Source: Entamoeba invadens IP1 (Eukaryota > Evosea > Mastigamoebida > Endamoebidae). Taken from it: a DNA stretch of 37,124 nucleotides. The notes beneath the pieces are model-generated. The model searched no databases, had not been told where the DNA came from, and saw only the letters and a list, made by a program, of their open reading frames with translations. Shown one piece after another: positions 10,365 through 18,342 of this stretch (its first letter is position 1; the number at the start of each line of letters is the position of its first letter). The DNA is taken from positions 228,067 through 265,190 of the forward strand of contig NW_004440286.1 in the NCBI RefSeq assembly GCF_000330505.1. The letters run 5' to 3'. The translations under genes were made by a program, and so were the position numbers.

Positions 10365-11032
10365 GGAATGGGTCTCTTTCAAAGATCTTCTTTAGTTCGA
10401 CGGGGTAAGTTGTTTAAGTTGTGAAGAATGATATGGGGGATGATGACCATTTGAGAAGCCAAAAAGATGTCATTCATCGGAGGAANNNNNNNNNNNNNNN
10501 NNNNNNNNNNNNNNNNNNNNNNNNNNNNNNNNNNNNNNNNNNNNNNNNNNNNNNNNNNNNNNNNNNNNNNNNNNNNNNNNNNNNNCTTGACATTGCAAAT
10601 GGGATGATCAATTTACATCACGTCTGGATGCTTCATCGAGACTTGAAAAGTCTGAATGTACTTCTTAAAATGGAAAACAATGAAATCAGAGGGTATGTCT
10701 GTGACTTTGGAGAGAGCGTGAGTGTCAAAGACATCGACTCGGGGTTTGTGGAGTGCCCGTTTTGGCTCCCCCCCGAAGTTATTAGCAACAGAAAGTGGAG
10801 TACTAAGTCTGATGTGTATGCCTTTGGTGTCATTTTGTGGGAAATGTCAACAAGGAAGAGGCCGTATGATGGAAAATTCGCAGCAGAAGTACAAAAGGAA
10901 ATTATCAGCGGGAAAAGATTAAGTATGAATAGATCATCGCCGTTGAAAGGTGTCGTCGAAATGTGTTGGAAACAAGAACCAGAAGAAAGGCCTGAATTTA
11001 CTGAGATTTATAAAGTGCTTAAGGCTTTATGA
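10340..11032 (+). pseudogene. TKL-type protein kinase domain, C-terminal part of the Roco-like gene, disrupted around an assembly gap
   Basis: Downstream of the COR-like region a kinase domain is readable in a different frame. A glycine-loop-like KEIGNGSLSKIFF (about 10350-10390) is followed by VVKNDMGDDDHLRSQKDV, then the N gap. Beyond it come LDIANGMINLHHVWMLHRDLKSLNVLL (catalytic loop), CDFGES (DFG), a PPE in place of APE, KSDVYAFGVILWE and the RP of PEERPEF. The order and HRDLKSxN wording fit tyrosine-kinase-like (TKL) kinases, as in Roco/LRRK proteins. The N-lobe frame contains two TAA codons 15 bases apart (about 10407-10421). It is also offset by +1 from the long upstream frame, which ends in TAG at 10362-10364. 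Either the gene is decayed here or the assembly next to the gap is wrong. The stop is TGA 11030-11032. Confidence 0.7.
10486..10585. other. Assembly gap (100 N)
   Basis: Exactly 100 N, the conventional length for a gap of unknown size. It falls inside the kinase domain between the N-lobe and the catalytic loop. The number of residues missing there for a normal kinase (helix C to helix E) suggests the true gap is longer than 100 bases. Confidence 0.98.
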
Positions 11033-11278
11033 TTTTAGTATAGTTTTGTAAACTATTTTGATTTAATTTTGTTTTATGAGTTTTTGTCAACAATTTATAG
11101 TAAAAATAATAATACCAATAAGTATAGTATTATTATAATTAGTTATTCATTAATTTATACTTCTTTGGAGTTGTGTTTATCAAGTGTTAAAACCAATATG
11201 AAAAAAATCTTTAAAAATAATAGTTCATTTGATAGTAATTAAAAGTTTTAATAAGATTATCTCATAAACACCAAAGAA

Positions 11279-12484
11279 ATGTTCAAATTTCTATTCAACA
11301 CGATTCAGCCGCAGACGTTCAGTGTAGAGACGATAGATGTTTCAGACAGCAGTTGTGATGTAGAAGAAATACTTCTGTATACCACACCGAGTGTATTATG
11401 TCTCTGCAATGTGAAGAAAGGGTTTGTAAGTAAGAACACGATGTATAAATATCAACTGAAGACTACATATTCCTTGATTCTGTCGAAGTATCCCCTTATC
11501 CCTGTCACGTCTTACATCCCACACTCTACTTTATATGGAAGACAAATATCTCACACACTCGAGTGCTTCATCATCCGTGTAGACTTCCCAACATCATATA
11601 ACCATTTGATTGTCTTTACGAATGTTCCACAGATCACTGATGTTGTTTCTGAGACAGATATATACACAACAACCCTCTCAAATTGTAAGTTGTACGCATT
11701 CAGAGAAATCCACGATTTTGTCACAAAAGCACTTCGTCTCGAAGCGCCGTCTTCGACAGTCATTTTGTACACCGGCGACTTTTCAACAACAGTGACGGTT
11801 TGCCCCGACAAGATGTCAGTTGTTAAGACACATGACATATATGACCTCTTTGCGTTGTATGCGCGGGATGCAGTCAATGAGCAGCTTGCCAATATTCCAT
11901 TGCTAGGCATCACAAAGACGTATTTAAAAGAGTGTGCGACGTGGGTGGTGAAGTTTGCTGGGTGGATGTGTGGGAGTAGTGATGGGCTTGGAGTCTTTCT
12001 TGACAAAGTTCGGCTATATTCATCCAAATGTGAGTGGTGGGATGGGGGTGATGTGCGTCTTGAATCAGTAGAAATGTACAATGTGATTCATCGTTTTCTC
12101 TCTGTGATGAATGTCTCCCTCAAGGCGGACGCGTTAACAAATTTATTAATGGAAAAGCATCTTGTTGTGTCCTTCACCGACTTCCAAGAACTTTATGAGC
12201 CATTCTTCACTGATGTGCTGTTGAACAACAAAGGTGGACGTGCTATGAATAAGGACTTTATGATGCTTGAGAGAGTACTTGAAGCTACTTCCCTCAATTT
12301 CTTGATGGATGAACCCATTTTAACTGACCGAACTCTTCACACTTTCATTATGAACTCTTTCACTAAGAATGGCAAGACTCAGTTTCTAGCGGGTGTTGAA
12401 TGCAATAGTTTCCAACACATTCCTAATGCACAAAAAATGCTCCCGTCTCGCTTAAAAGGCATTTCAGTCACTTTCACGGAGTGA
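11279..12484 (+). CDS. Unrecognised 401-aa protein
   Basis: A long open frame with gene-like codon use (ATG at 11279, TGA at 12482-12484) between the Roco-like gene and a convergent eIF5 gene. I do not recognise the family. The N-terminal half is rich in beta-branched and hydrophobic residues (CFIIRVDFPTSYNHLIVFTNV; STVILYTGDFSTTVTVCPDK). The C-terminal half looks helical, with conserved-looking Trp/Gly/Cys patches (CATWVVKFAGWMCGSS, KCEWWDGGDV). There is no signal peptide, transmembrane segment or coiled coil. The two-part build (beta-rich then helical) would suit a cytosolic adaptor, but that is a guess. The ATG follows a short AT-rich spacer (11033-11278) with no obvious TATA. Confidence 0.75.
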   Translation: MFKFLFNTIQPQTFSVETIDVSDSSCDVEEILLYTTPSVLCLCNVKKGFVSKNTMYKYQLKTTYSLILSKYPLIPVTSYIPHSTLYGRQISHTLECFIIRVDFPTSYNHLIVFTNVPQITDVVSETDIYTTTLSNCKLYAFREIHDFVTKALRLEAPSSTVILYTGDFSTTVTVCPDKMSVVKTHDIYDLFALYARDAVNEQLANIPLLGITKTYLKECATWVVKFAGWMCGSSDGLGVFLDKVRLYSSKCEWWDGGDVRLESVEMYNVIHRFLSVMNVSLKADALTNLLMEKHLVVSFTDFQELYEPFFTDVLLNNKGGRAMNKDFMMLERVLEATSLNFLMDEPILTDRTLHTFIMNSFTKNGKTQFLAGVECNSFQHIPNAQKMLPSRLKGISVTFTE

Positions 12485-12596
12485 GTGCGTGCCTGTGTAT
12501 TTGATCTTTATTTACTGCTTCAAGTGTTATTGTTTGGAAGGAAAGGGAACTCAAAAGGTGAGAAGGAAATTTCGAATTACATTCAAAAATATAGTC

Positions 12597-13679
12597 TTAT
12601 TGCTCGTCTTCCTCCTCATCAGTGTCTTGCTGCTCTTCCTCAACACTCTGGTCTTCATCTTCATTTCTGTCACTGACCCACTCCATGAACCCTTTTGCTT
12701 TTTGTTTCATCGGCGACATCTGGACGGGTCCGCCATCGTACCATTCTTGTAACGCCTTTTTCGTCACATACCCACCTCTATACAAGTAAAGTAAGACGTT
12801 TGGCAATTTCTCGTTGGTGTATAAGTCATACTTCGCGCAAGCGATATTGAACTCTTCTAAGAACGTGATCATCCCCTTCTCGTTGAGCTCGTCGGACAAG
12901 TACAAGTCGAATACGTCGATTTTGTCAGTGAAGGTGTCGAAGATGTCCTTATCGAAGACAGTATCAAACATCTCCTTGATTAAAGATTTGTTCGAGAGTC
13001 TAAAGCACTGCTTATAAGCAGTTAGCATAGCATTCAGTCTGTTTCCTGTGTTTCCAAGAACAATGGTTTCAAGGTCCAAATCCTTCCCAAGGATTTCAAT
13101 CACTTCGGGGTCCCCCTCTTTTTTGTGTAAAGTGATGACCACTTTGTTTGTTTCGTATTGTTTGCGTTTGTCCTCTTCGACGTTTTGTTGCGTTTCCTCT
13201 TCACCCTCCTCGTCTTTTCTGTCGTCGTGTTTTGGAGGATGCATAAATATAAACTTCAACAACTTCTCGTTTTTGGGGACCTCAGTCAACTCACCACACG
13301 CTTTACAGTGGAGGGTTAGGGTTTTGTTTTTGACTATCATCACCGTCTCCGGGTTCTCACATTTCCTGCATAGAACAAACTTGTCGATGAATTTGTCTAA
13401 TGCAGTCATCAAGTCTTTGTACTCGTGCTTACCATTGATGACATATTTACCAGAATCTGTGTTGGAAGCAGCAGCTAGGGTTTGCCCAAAATATCGGCAG
13501 ATGTACGAGGCCGGCCGTGCAAGCGCCTTTGCTATATCCTCACAATTCACTATAACTGTCTTTATACCATTCCCTTTACCCTCTATCTTCTCAACAAGGT
13601 CGGGCATTTTGTATCGGTAATACTCATCCGTCTTACGACGAGGAACGTTTAACATACGCCCTTTCTCCCCCGAACTCAT
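12597..13679 (-). CDS. Translation initiation factor eIF5
   Basis: eIF5 is the GTPase-activating protein for eIF2 in the 43S/48S initiation complex and helps select the start codon. The ATG at 13679 gives 360 aa. The N-terminal domain has YYRYKMPDLVEKIEGKGNGI, with the arginine (R22 here) that corresponds to the GAP arginine of eIF5. It also has IVNCEDIAKALARPASYICRYFG and a zinc ribbon CRKC...CKAC (about residues 105-130). A charged linker rich in Glu/Asp/Gln follows. The C-terminal W2/HEAT domain (about 205-335) ends in an acidic tail (EDEDQSVEEEQQDTDEEEDE), as expected for binding eIF2-beta and eIF1. The protein is shorter than animal eIF5 but architecturally complete. GAAC (minus-strand gaacttca, about 13692) precedes the ATG. 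It is convergent with the gene ending at 12484, with 112 bases between stops. Confidence 0.95.
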   Translation of the reverse strand: MSSGEKGRMLNVPRRKTDEYYRYKMPDLVEKIEGKGNGIKTVIVNCEDIAKALARPASYICRYFGQTLAAASNTDSGKYVINGKHEYKDLMTALDKFIDKFVLCRKCENPETVMIVKNKTLTLHCKACGELTEVPKNEKLLKFIFMHPPKHDDRKDEEGEEETQQNVEEDKRKQYETNKVVITLHKKEGDPEVIEILGKDLDLETIVLGNTGNRLNAMLTAYKQCFRLSNKSLIKEMFDTVFDKDIFDTFTDKIDVFDLYLSDELNEKGMITFLEEFNIACAKYDLYTNEKLPNVLLYLYRGGYVTKKALQEWYDGGPVQMSPMKQKAKGFMEWVSDRNEDEDQSVEEEQQDTDEEEDEQ

Positions 13680-14410
13680 TTGGATCAAGTTTGAAGTTCA
13701 AAACCTATTTTTTCTTTGTTTCAAAAGAATTAATTTACTGATTAAAAGTCTATAAAAGCAGGATACTCTGGTAAAATACTAAGGTGATATTATAGTTCAT
13801 TATATTATACAGTATAGTTTAATAACACTAATTGAATATTATTGTTTAAGTTTGGTAACTATTTCATTTAATTAATGTATTGTATTTCATATTATAATAC
13901 TGTTTTATTAATATAATATAAATTAATAATTTATTTATTAATATAATTTATAATAACAACTGTTATAAGTTGTTAATATAAATTTGTTGTTAATCGATGA
14001 GATTTTTAATAAAAAAATATTTTAAAATAAAAAAGTCTTTTTATATTTTTAATGAATATAATAATATTATAATTTATTCAGTTATTATTTGTTATAATTA
14101 ATTATGACCAAATTATAATAACACTTTATTAATAATAGTTAATAGTAAATGAATTATTATAATACAACAATTGAAGGAAAAAAAGTGAAATATACAACAC
14201 AATTGCCACTTTAAAAGAACTTTTGTTCTGTTTTGGTTACAAAACTATAAATAATAATAAGTAAATATTAAATTAAATTAGAATTGTTGATTGTTTGATT
14301 CTGACAGACAAAACGAGAGAATAGGTGTATATCATTTTCAATTCAAAATACCTTTGAATCTTGGGGTGCTGATCATTATTGAAATGAACGAACTAAAATA
14401 AACTTGAAAA
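13680..14410. other. Very AT-rich divergent intergenic region
   Basis: About 730 bases of AT-rich DNA with many TTATAATA/TAATATTA-like short palindromic stretches between the divergent eIF5 and PDI-like genes. No coding frame or RNA gene is visible. It must contain both promoters. Confidence 0.6.
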
Positions 14411-14419
14411 GGCAACTGG

Positions 14420-14452
14420 TATATAAGTGCTTCTTTAGAACTGAATAATTCA
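14420..14452 (+). promoter_or_regulatory. Core promoter: TATA, GAAC and initiator-like elements of the PDI-like gene
   Basis: tatataag at 14420-14427, gaac at 14438-14441 and aataattca at 14444-14452 sit in order immediately before the ATG at 14453. This is the three-part core promoter known from Entamoeba protein genes (TATA-like, GAAC, Inr). It implies an extremely short 5' leader, as is usual in this genus. Confidence 0.75.
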
Positions 14453-14868
14453 ATGAGAGCCCTCTTCGTTTTGTGTTTATTCGCACTTTCTAACGCCGCT
14501 GTTGTCAGCTTAACTGCCGAGAACTTCGATGCCAAGATCAAGGAAGGAAAGCCAGTCTTGGTTAAGTTCTTTGCCCCATGGTGTGGACATTGCAAGAAGC
14601 TGTTTGTTACTTCACAGACCTTTACTATTCTGTTATAGTAAAAGAACTAATGAATAGTGCCCCAACTTATGAAGAGTTCTCTAATGTTGCTGAAACTGAA
14701 ATCCCACAACTTGTCGTTGCTGAAGTCGATTGCCCAGCTAACAACGCTATCTGTGGACACGTCCAAGGCTATCCAACCGTCATTTTGTACCACGACGGAG
14801 CTCAAACTGAGTTTGAAGGTGCAAGAACTGTTGACGCTATGAAGGCTTTCATCAACAAAAATCTTTAA
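14453..14868 (+). CDS. Secreted single-domain protein disulfide isomerase (thioredoxin fold), two exons
   Basis: Exon 1 is 14453-14601 and exon 2 is 14658-14868, encoding 119 aa. Residues 1-15 ([15 protein letters not shown]) are a clean signal peptide. The thioredoxin domain starts at about 17 with [13 protein letters not shown]. The active site WCGHCKK (C44/C47) is the PDI form. The cis-proline loop reads GYPTVILY and the C-terminal helix follows. The correct splice gives KKLAPTYEEF, exactly the PDI continuation. PDIs oxidise and isomerise disulfides of proteins entering the secretory route. That fits a genome full of Cys-rich surface proteins such as the TMKs here. There is no KDEL-type C-terminus (it ends INKNL), so ER retention, if any, uses another signal. 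It is only one domain, while classical PDIs have two or more. Confidence 0.93.
14602..14657 (+). other. Intron in the PDI-like gene (56 nt)
   Basis: Donor GTTTGT at 14602; acceptor AATAG ending at 14657. An earlier TATAG ends at 14638 but would put an in-frame TAG six codons later, so the downstream acceptor is the productive one. It restores the conserved CKKLAPTYE reading. Confidence 0.88.
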
Positions 14869-15365
14869 ATTATTAATGGATTTTTTAGGGTTTCTATTTT
14901 GTTTGAACTGGTGAGAAATTTTTTTTCAATATTTAGTTACAGTGATATTTGGTTTTTTTAATAAACTTTGTTGTAATGGAATTATCACTAATTGTATTGA
15001 TATTGAGTGATAGACACTTCAATACTATTTTAAGCCATCCCACTTCTTGTTTTTCATGTTTTAATGATTAAAGTACAGAGAGAATATTTTCATGTACATT
15101 GAGAGTGATATCACTCAAGAACTTTTTTAATTACCACTTCAAATTCATTTGAAGTGTTGTTAATAGATTAAAGAACCATTAATATAATAAGTGGACTGAA
15201 CATATCACAATTTAGTATCTACTCTATTTATATAACTAATATTAACTTAAGAAATAGTATAACTCTAAGTTCTATATGAGGAAATAGAAGATAGAAGAAA
15301 CCTCAATGAGATGACGTGGGTCTTTTCTAGAAATAGGAAACCTATTTCTAACTGAAAAAGTGAAA
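14869..15365. other. AT-rich intergenic spacer
   Basis: No gene is recognised. Two T-rich stretches just after the PDI stop may serve 3'-end formation. The 3' part carries the promoter of the ISWI-like gene. Confidence 0.55.
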
Positions 15366-18285
15366 ATGAAAAGTCGAGCAGACACCCCCGCACTAGAAGA
15401 CTCAATTGACATCTTAAAGGCCATCCGATCGAAAAAACTCGAGAGCTACAAGAAGGACAACGACTTTTCAAACATGGACAACGACGAAAAGATCAAATAC
15501 ATCAAAAGCGTCATTCAAATATCCACCGAAGACCCTTCGGCTGCGGAGAAGAGGAAGTTAGAAGGTAAAAATGGGAATCGACGATCATTACAAAGTGAAG
15601 ACGGTGACACGGATACGGTCATCCAATCGATCTCGTCGGCAATGTACTTTGAAAACTCTCCGCCTTGTTTGTTTCTCTTGTTTTAATAGGAGTGATGGTA
15701 TTAAATGTGGTGTTTAGATGTCAAATGAATAACACAAAGATATCAAATGTGGGAAGATGAAACCATTCCAAATCGACGCACTTAATTGGTTGATTCGAAG
15801 ACATCACCTTGGTGTCAATTCAATACTTGCAGACGAAATGGGGTTGGGGAAAACGCTTGAAACGATCAGTTTGTTGGGCTATTTATATCACGTCCAAGAC
15901 GTCCATGGACCACATCTAGTCGTCTCCCCCAAATCGACGATAGACAATTGGAGGAAAGAAGTGCAGAAGTGGTTACCTTCCATTTCAGTTGGATTGATGG
16001 GTGGGACCAAAGAGTCGCGAGATGAGTGTAAGAAAGAGTGTTTCACGGGGAACAAACTCACTGTCGATGTTTTAGTGTGTAGTTACCAAGTTGTTTTAAA
16101 GGAGAAGAACTTGTTGCGGAAGCAGAAGTTTGTGTATTTAATTCTCGACGAAGCGCACAGTGCGAAGAATGAGCAGACACAGTTCTACGATGGGCTGAGT
16201 GAAATTCGAGCTGCTCACAAACTGTTTCTGACGGGGACACCACTGCAAAATACACTTCACGAACTGTGGGCACTCTTACAATTCTTGTTGCCTGGGATAT
16301 TTAGAATATCACAATTAGATGGGATCTTTGACTCTATTGAGTCCGAGAAATTTGAACGGTACATTGGGTCGATTCGAGACTTCATTAAACCTTTCATGCT
16401 CCGAAGACTGAAGAGCGATGTCCAAAAGGAGTTGCCACCGAAAAAGGAAATTAAGCTGTTTGTGCCACTCACTGAGTTTCAACGGATATGGTATAAAAAA
16501 GTGCTTATGGGCGATATCACGACCATCATTGGAGAACGAGTCATTAAGACGAAATTGAATAACACGATGATGCAACTGAGAAAGGTGTGTGACCACCCCT
16601 ATTTGATGCCAGGTGCTGAGCCGGAGCCCTATGAAAATGGCGATCACATTTGTAACAGCAGTGCGAAGATGATAGTGATGATGAAATTACTCGACAAGCA
16701 TATTAAAAACAAGGGGAAAGTCTTAGTCTTTTCGCAGATGACGAGAATGCTTGATATCATCGACGACTATTTGTATTTCAAGGAGATAGAGCATTACCGC
16801 ATTGACGGGCAAACGCAACAAGACCTCCGCGTCGAACAAATTGACGATTTTAATAACCCGGACGGGAAGGTGAATGTCTTTTTGTTGAGTACGCGCAGTG
16901 GCGGGTTGGGGATTAATTTACAAAGTGCGGACACGGTGATTTTATATGACAGCGACTGGAACCCACAGAGTGATATCCAGGCGATGGACAGAGCGCACCG
17001 AATTGGACAGACGAAACCGGTCACTGTGTATCGACTCATTGCGGAGAAAACGGCGGAGGAGAGGCTTATACGAGTCGCTGAGAGGAAATTGATGTTGAAC
17101 CAACTGGTCATGCAAAGTGGGAAAACTGCTCGCGAGACGACGATGGGGAAAGAGGAGTTTCAGCAGATCATGCAACAAGAGTTAAACAGTTGTTTAAAGG
17201 ACGACCAAGTAGTGCAAAAAGTTGAGAACATGGGGATCGACGATATCATCAAACTTGGGGAGGAGAAGACGAATGTGTTGAAGGAAGAAATTGCGAAGGA
17301 GACGGAGACGGCAAGGAAGGGGATGGTCAACTTGACGAATTTTGCGTTTGGGAATGACCAAATCAATATCAGAGAGTTTGAAGGGAAGGTGTTTGGAGCG
17401 GGAGAGGAGATGGCTGATATGGAGAGATATAAAGCGAATATGAAAATCATGAGGAGCGAAACACTGCGACCCCCGCGGAGTGTGCGATTTCGAGACTTTC
17501 AGTTTGCTGATGACGAGTTAAAGGGGATACTCCAGAAAGAAGAGGAGAAGTACCAAAAGCTGAGTCAGACGTTTAAAGAAGATTTGATGTTGGGGATATT
17601 GAAAGGGGAAGACATAGCGAAAATAGTGAGACCAATGTATTTAACTCCGGAAGAAGAGAAGAGGAAGGACGAGTTAGTCAAAAGTTCCTTTTTGAGTTGG
17701 GACGAGAACGACTTTAAGAAGTGGAAGATGGGGATGAAGAAATATGGTCGAGAGAAGGTCGATGAGCTATCCGTATATATGAATAAGCCAGTGAACGAGG
17801 TGCAGAGGTATAACGACCTGTTTGAAAAGAGATATAAAGAGGTGGAAGATGGAGAGAAGTTGTACATCTCGTTATACAAGAGTGAAAACAAACGAAAGGC
17901 TAAAGAGGCGGAGATGATTGAATTGAATAAAGCAATTCAAGCCAAACCGGACGTCTTAAGTGTGTTAACGCCATATGTAGTGATTGGAAAGAGTATGACA
18001 GACCCATTGGTGGACTCCATGTTGTTAAGGAGGTATGCGGAGATAGGAGAGGATTGGGACAAAATACTGGAAGATGTGAAGAACTGCCCGCTCTTTGTAT
18101 TTGATATTTATTTGCATGGATATACCACGAAAACAGTGAAGGAGAAGATCCGAAATTTAATTCGAAACGCAGAGAAGAGTCGCGAGAAAATCGAAAAGAA
18201 TGAAAAGGAGCGATGCGGCGAGATCAAAATTGATTCAATGGAAGAGTTCATGGGAGGGGGGAAGAAAGAAAGAAAGGATAAGTGA
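15366..18285 (+). CDS. ISWI-class SNF2 chromatin-remodelling ATPase, two exons
   Basis: ISWI ATPases slide and space nucleosomes. Exon 1 is 15366-15666 and exon 2 is 15740-18285, encoding 948 aa. The ATG at 15366 is preferred over an in-frame GTG two codons earlier. The splice creates SPPYIKCGKMKPFQIDALNW, the ISWI entry into the ATPase. Walker A is DEMGLGKT (about 132-139), the Walker B box is DEAH (about 237), and SNF2 helicase-C motifs include VFSQMTRMLDIIDDY (about 425-445) and DRAHRIGQ (about 515). A HAND domain follows (about 630-720, with FQFADDEL). Then comes a SANT domain (about 750-800, LSWDENDFKKWKMGMKKYG) and a SLIDE domain (about 840-920, with a basic end). HAND-SANT-SLIDE in this order is diagnostic of ISWI rather than CHD or SWI/SNF. 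No bromodomain or chromodomain is present. The G-rich AGG/GGG-biased codon use in the 3' half differs from neighbouring genes. Confidence 0.95.
15667..15739 (+). other. Intron in the ISWI-like gene (73 nt) with an AAG acceptor
   Basis: Donor GTTTGT at 15667. The acceptor that restores the frame and the family sequence is ACAAAG ending at 15739, joining T to ATATC to read YIKCGKM. Two TAG acceptors upstream (ending about 15689 and 15717) would both hit stops or lose the ATPase frame. Confidence 0.75.
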
Positions 18286-18342
18286 ATTTGTTTAAATATA
18301 GTTTCTCTTTCTAGTTTTTTTTTCTATTGAAAATAGAAGGCA

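Noticed and set aside
12489..12752. Plus-strand frame with a very hydrophobic stretch after the 401-aa gene
   Set aside because: Its 3' part lies antisense to the eIF5 coding region, whose acidic GAG/GAT tail reads as Leu/Phe/Ile on the other strand. No sign of a real membrane protein.
14602..14638. Shorter intron in the PDI-like gene ending at the first TAG
   Set aside because: It leads to a stop six codons later and loses the conserved KKLAPTYEEF reading.
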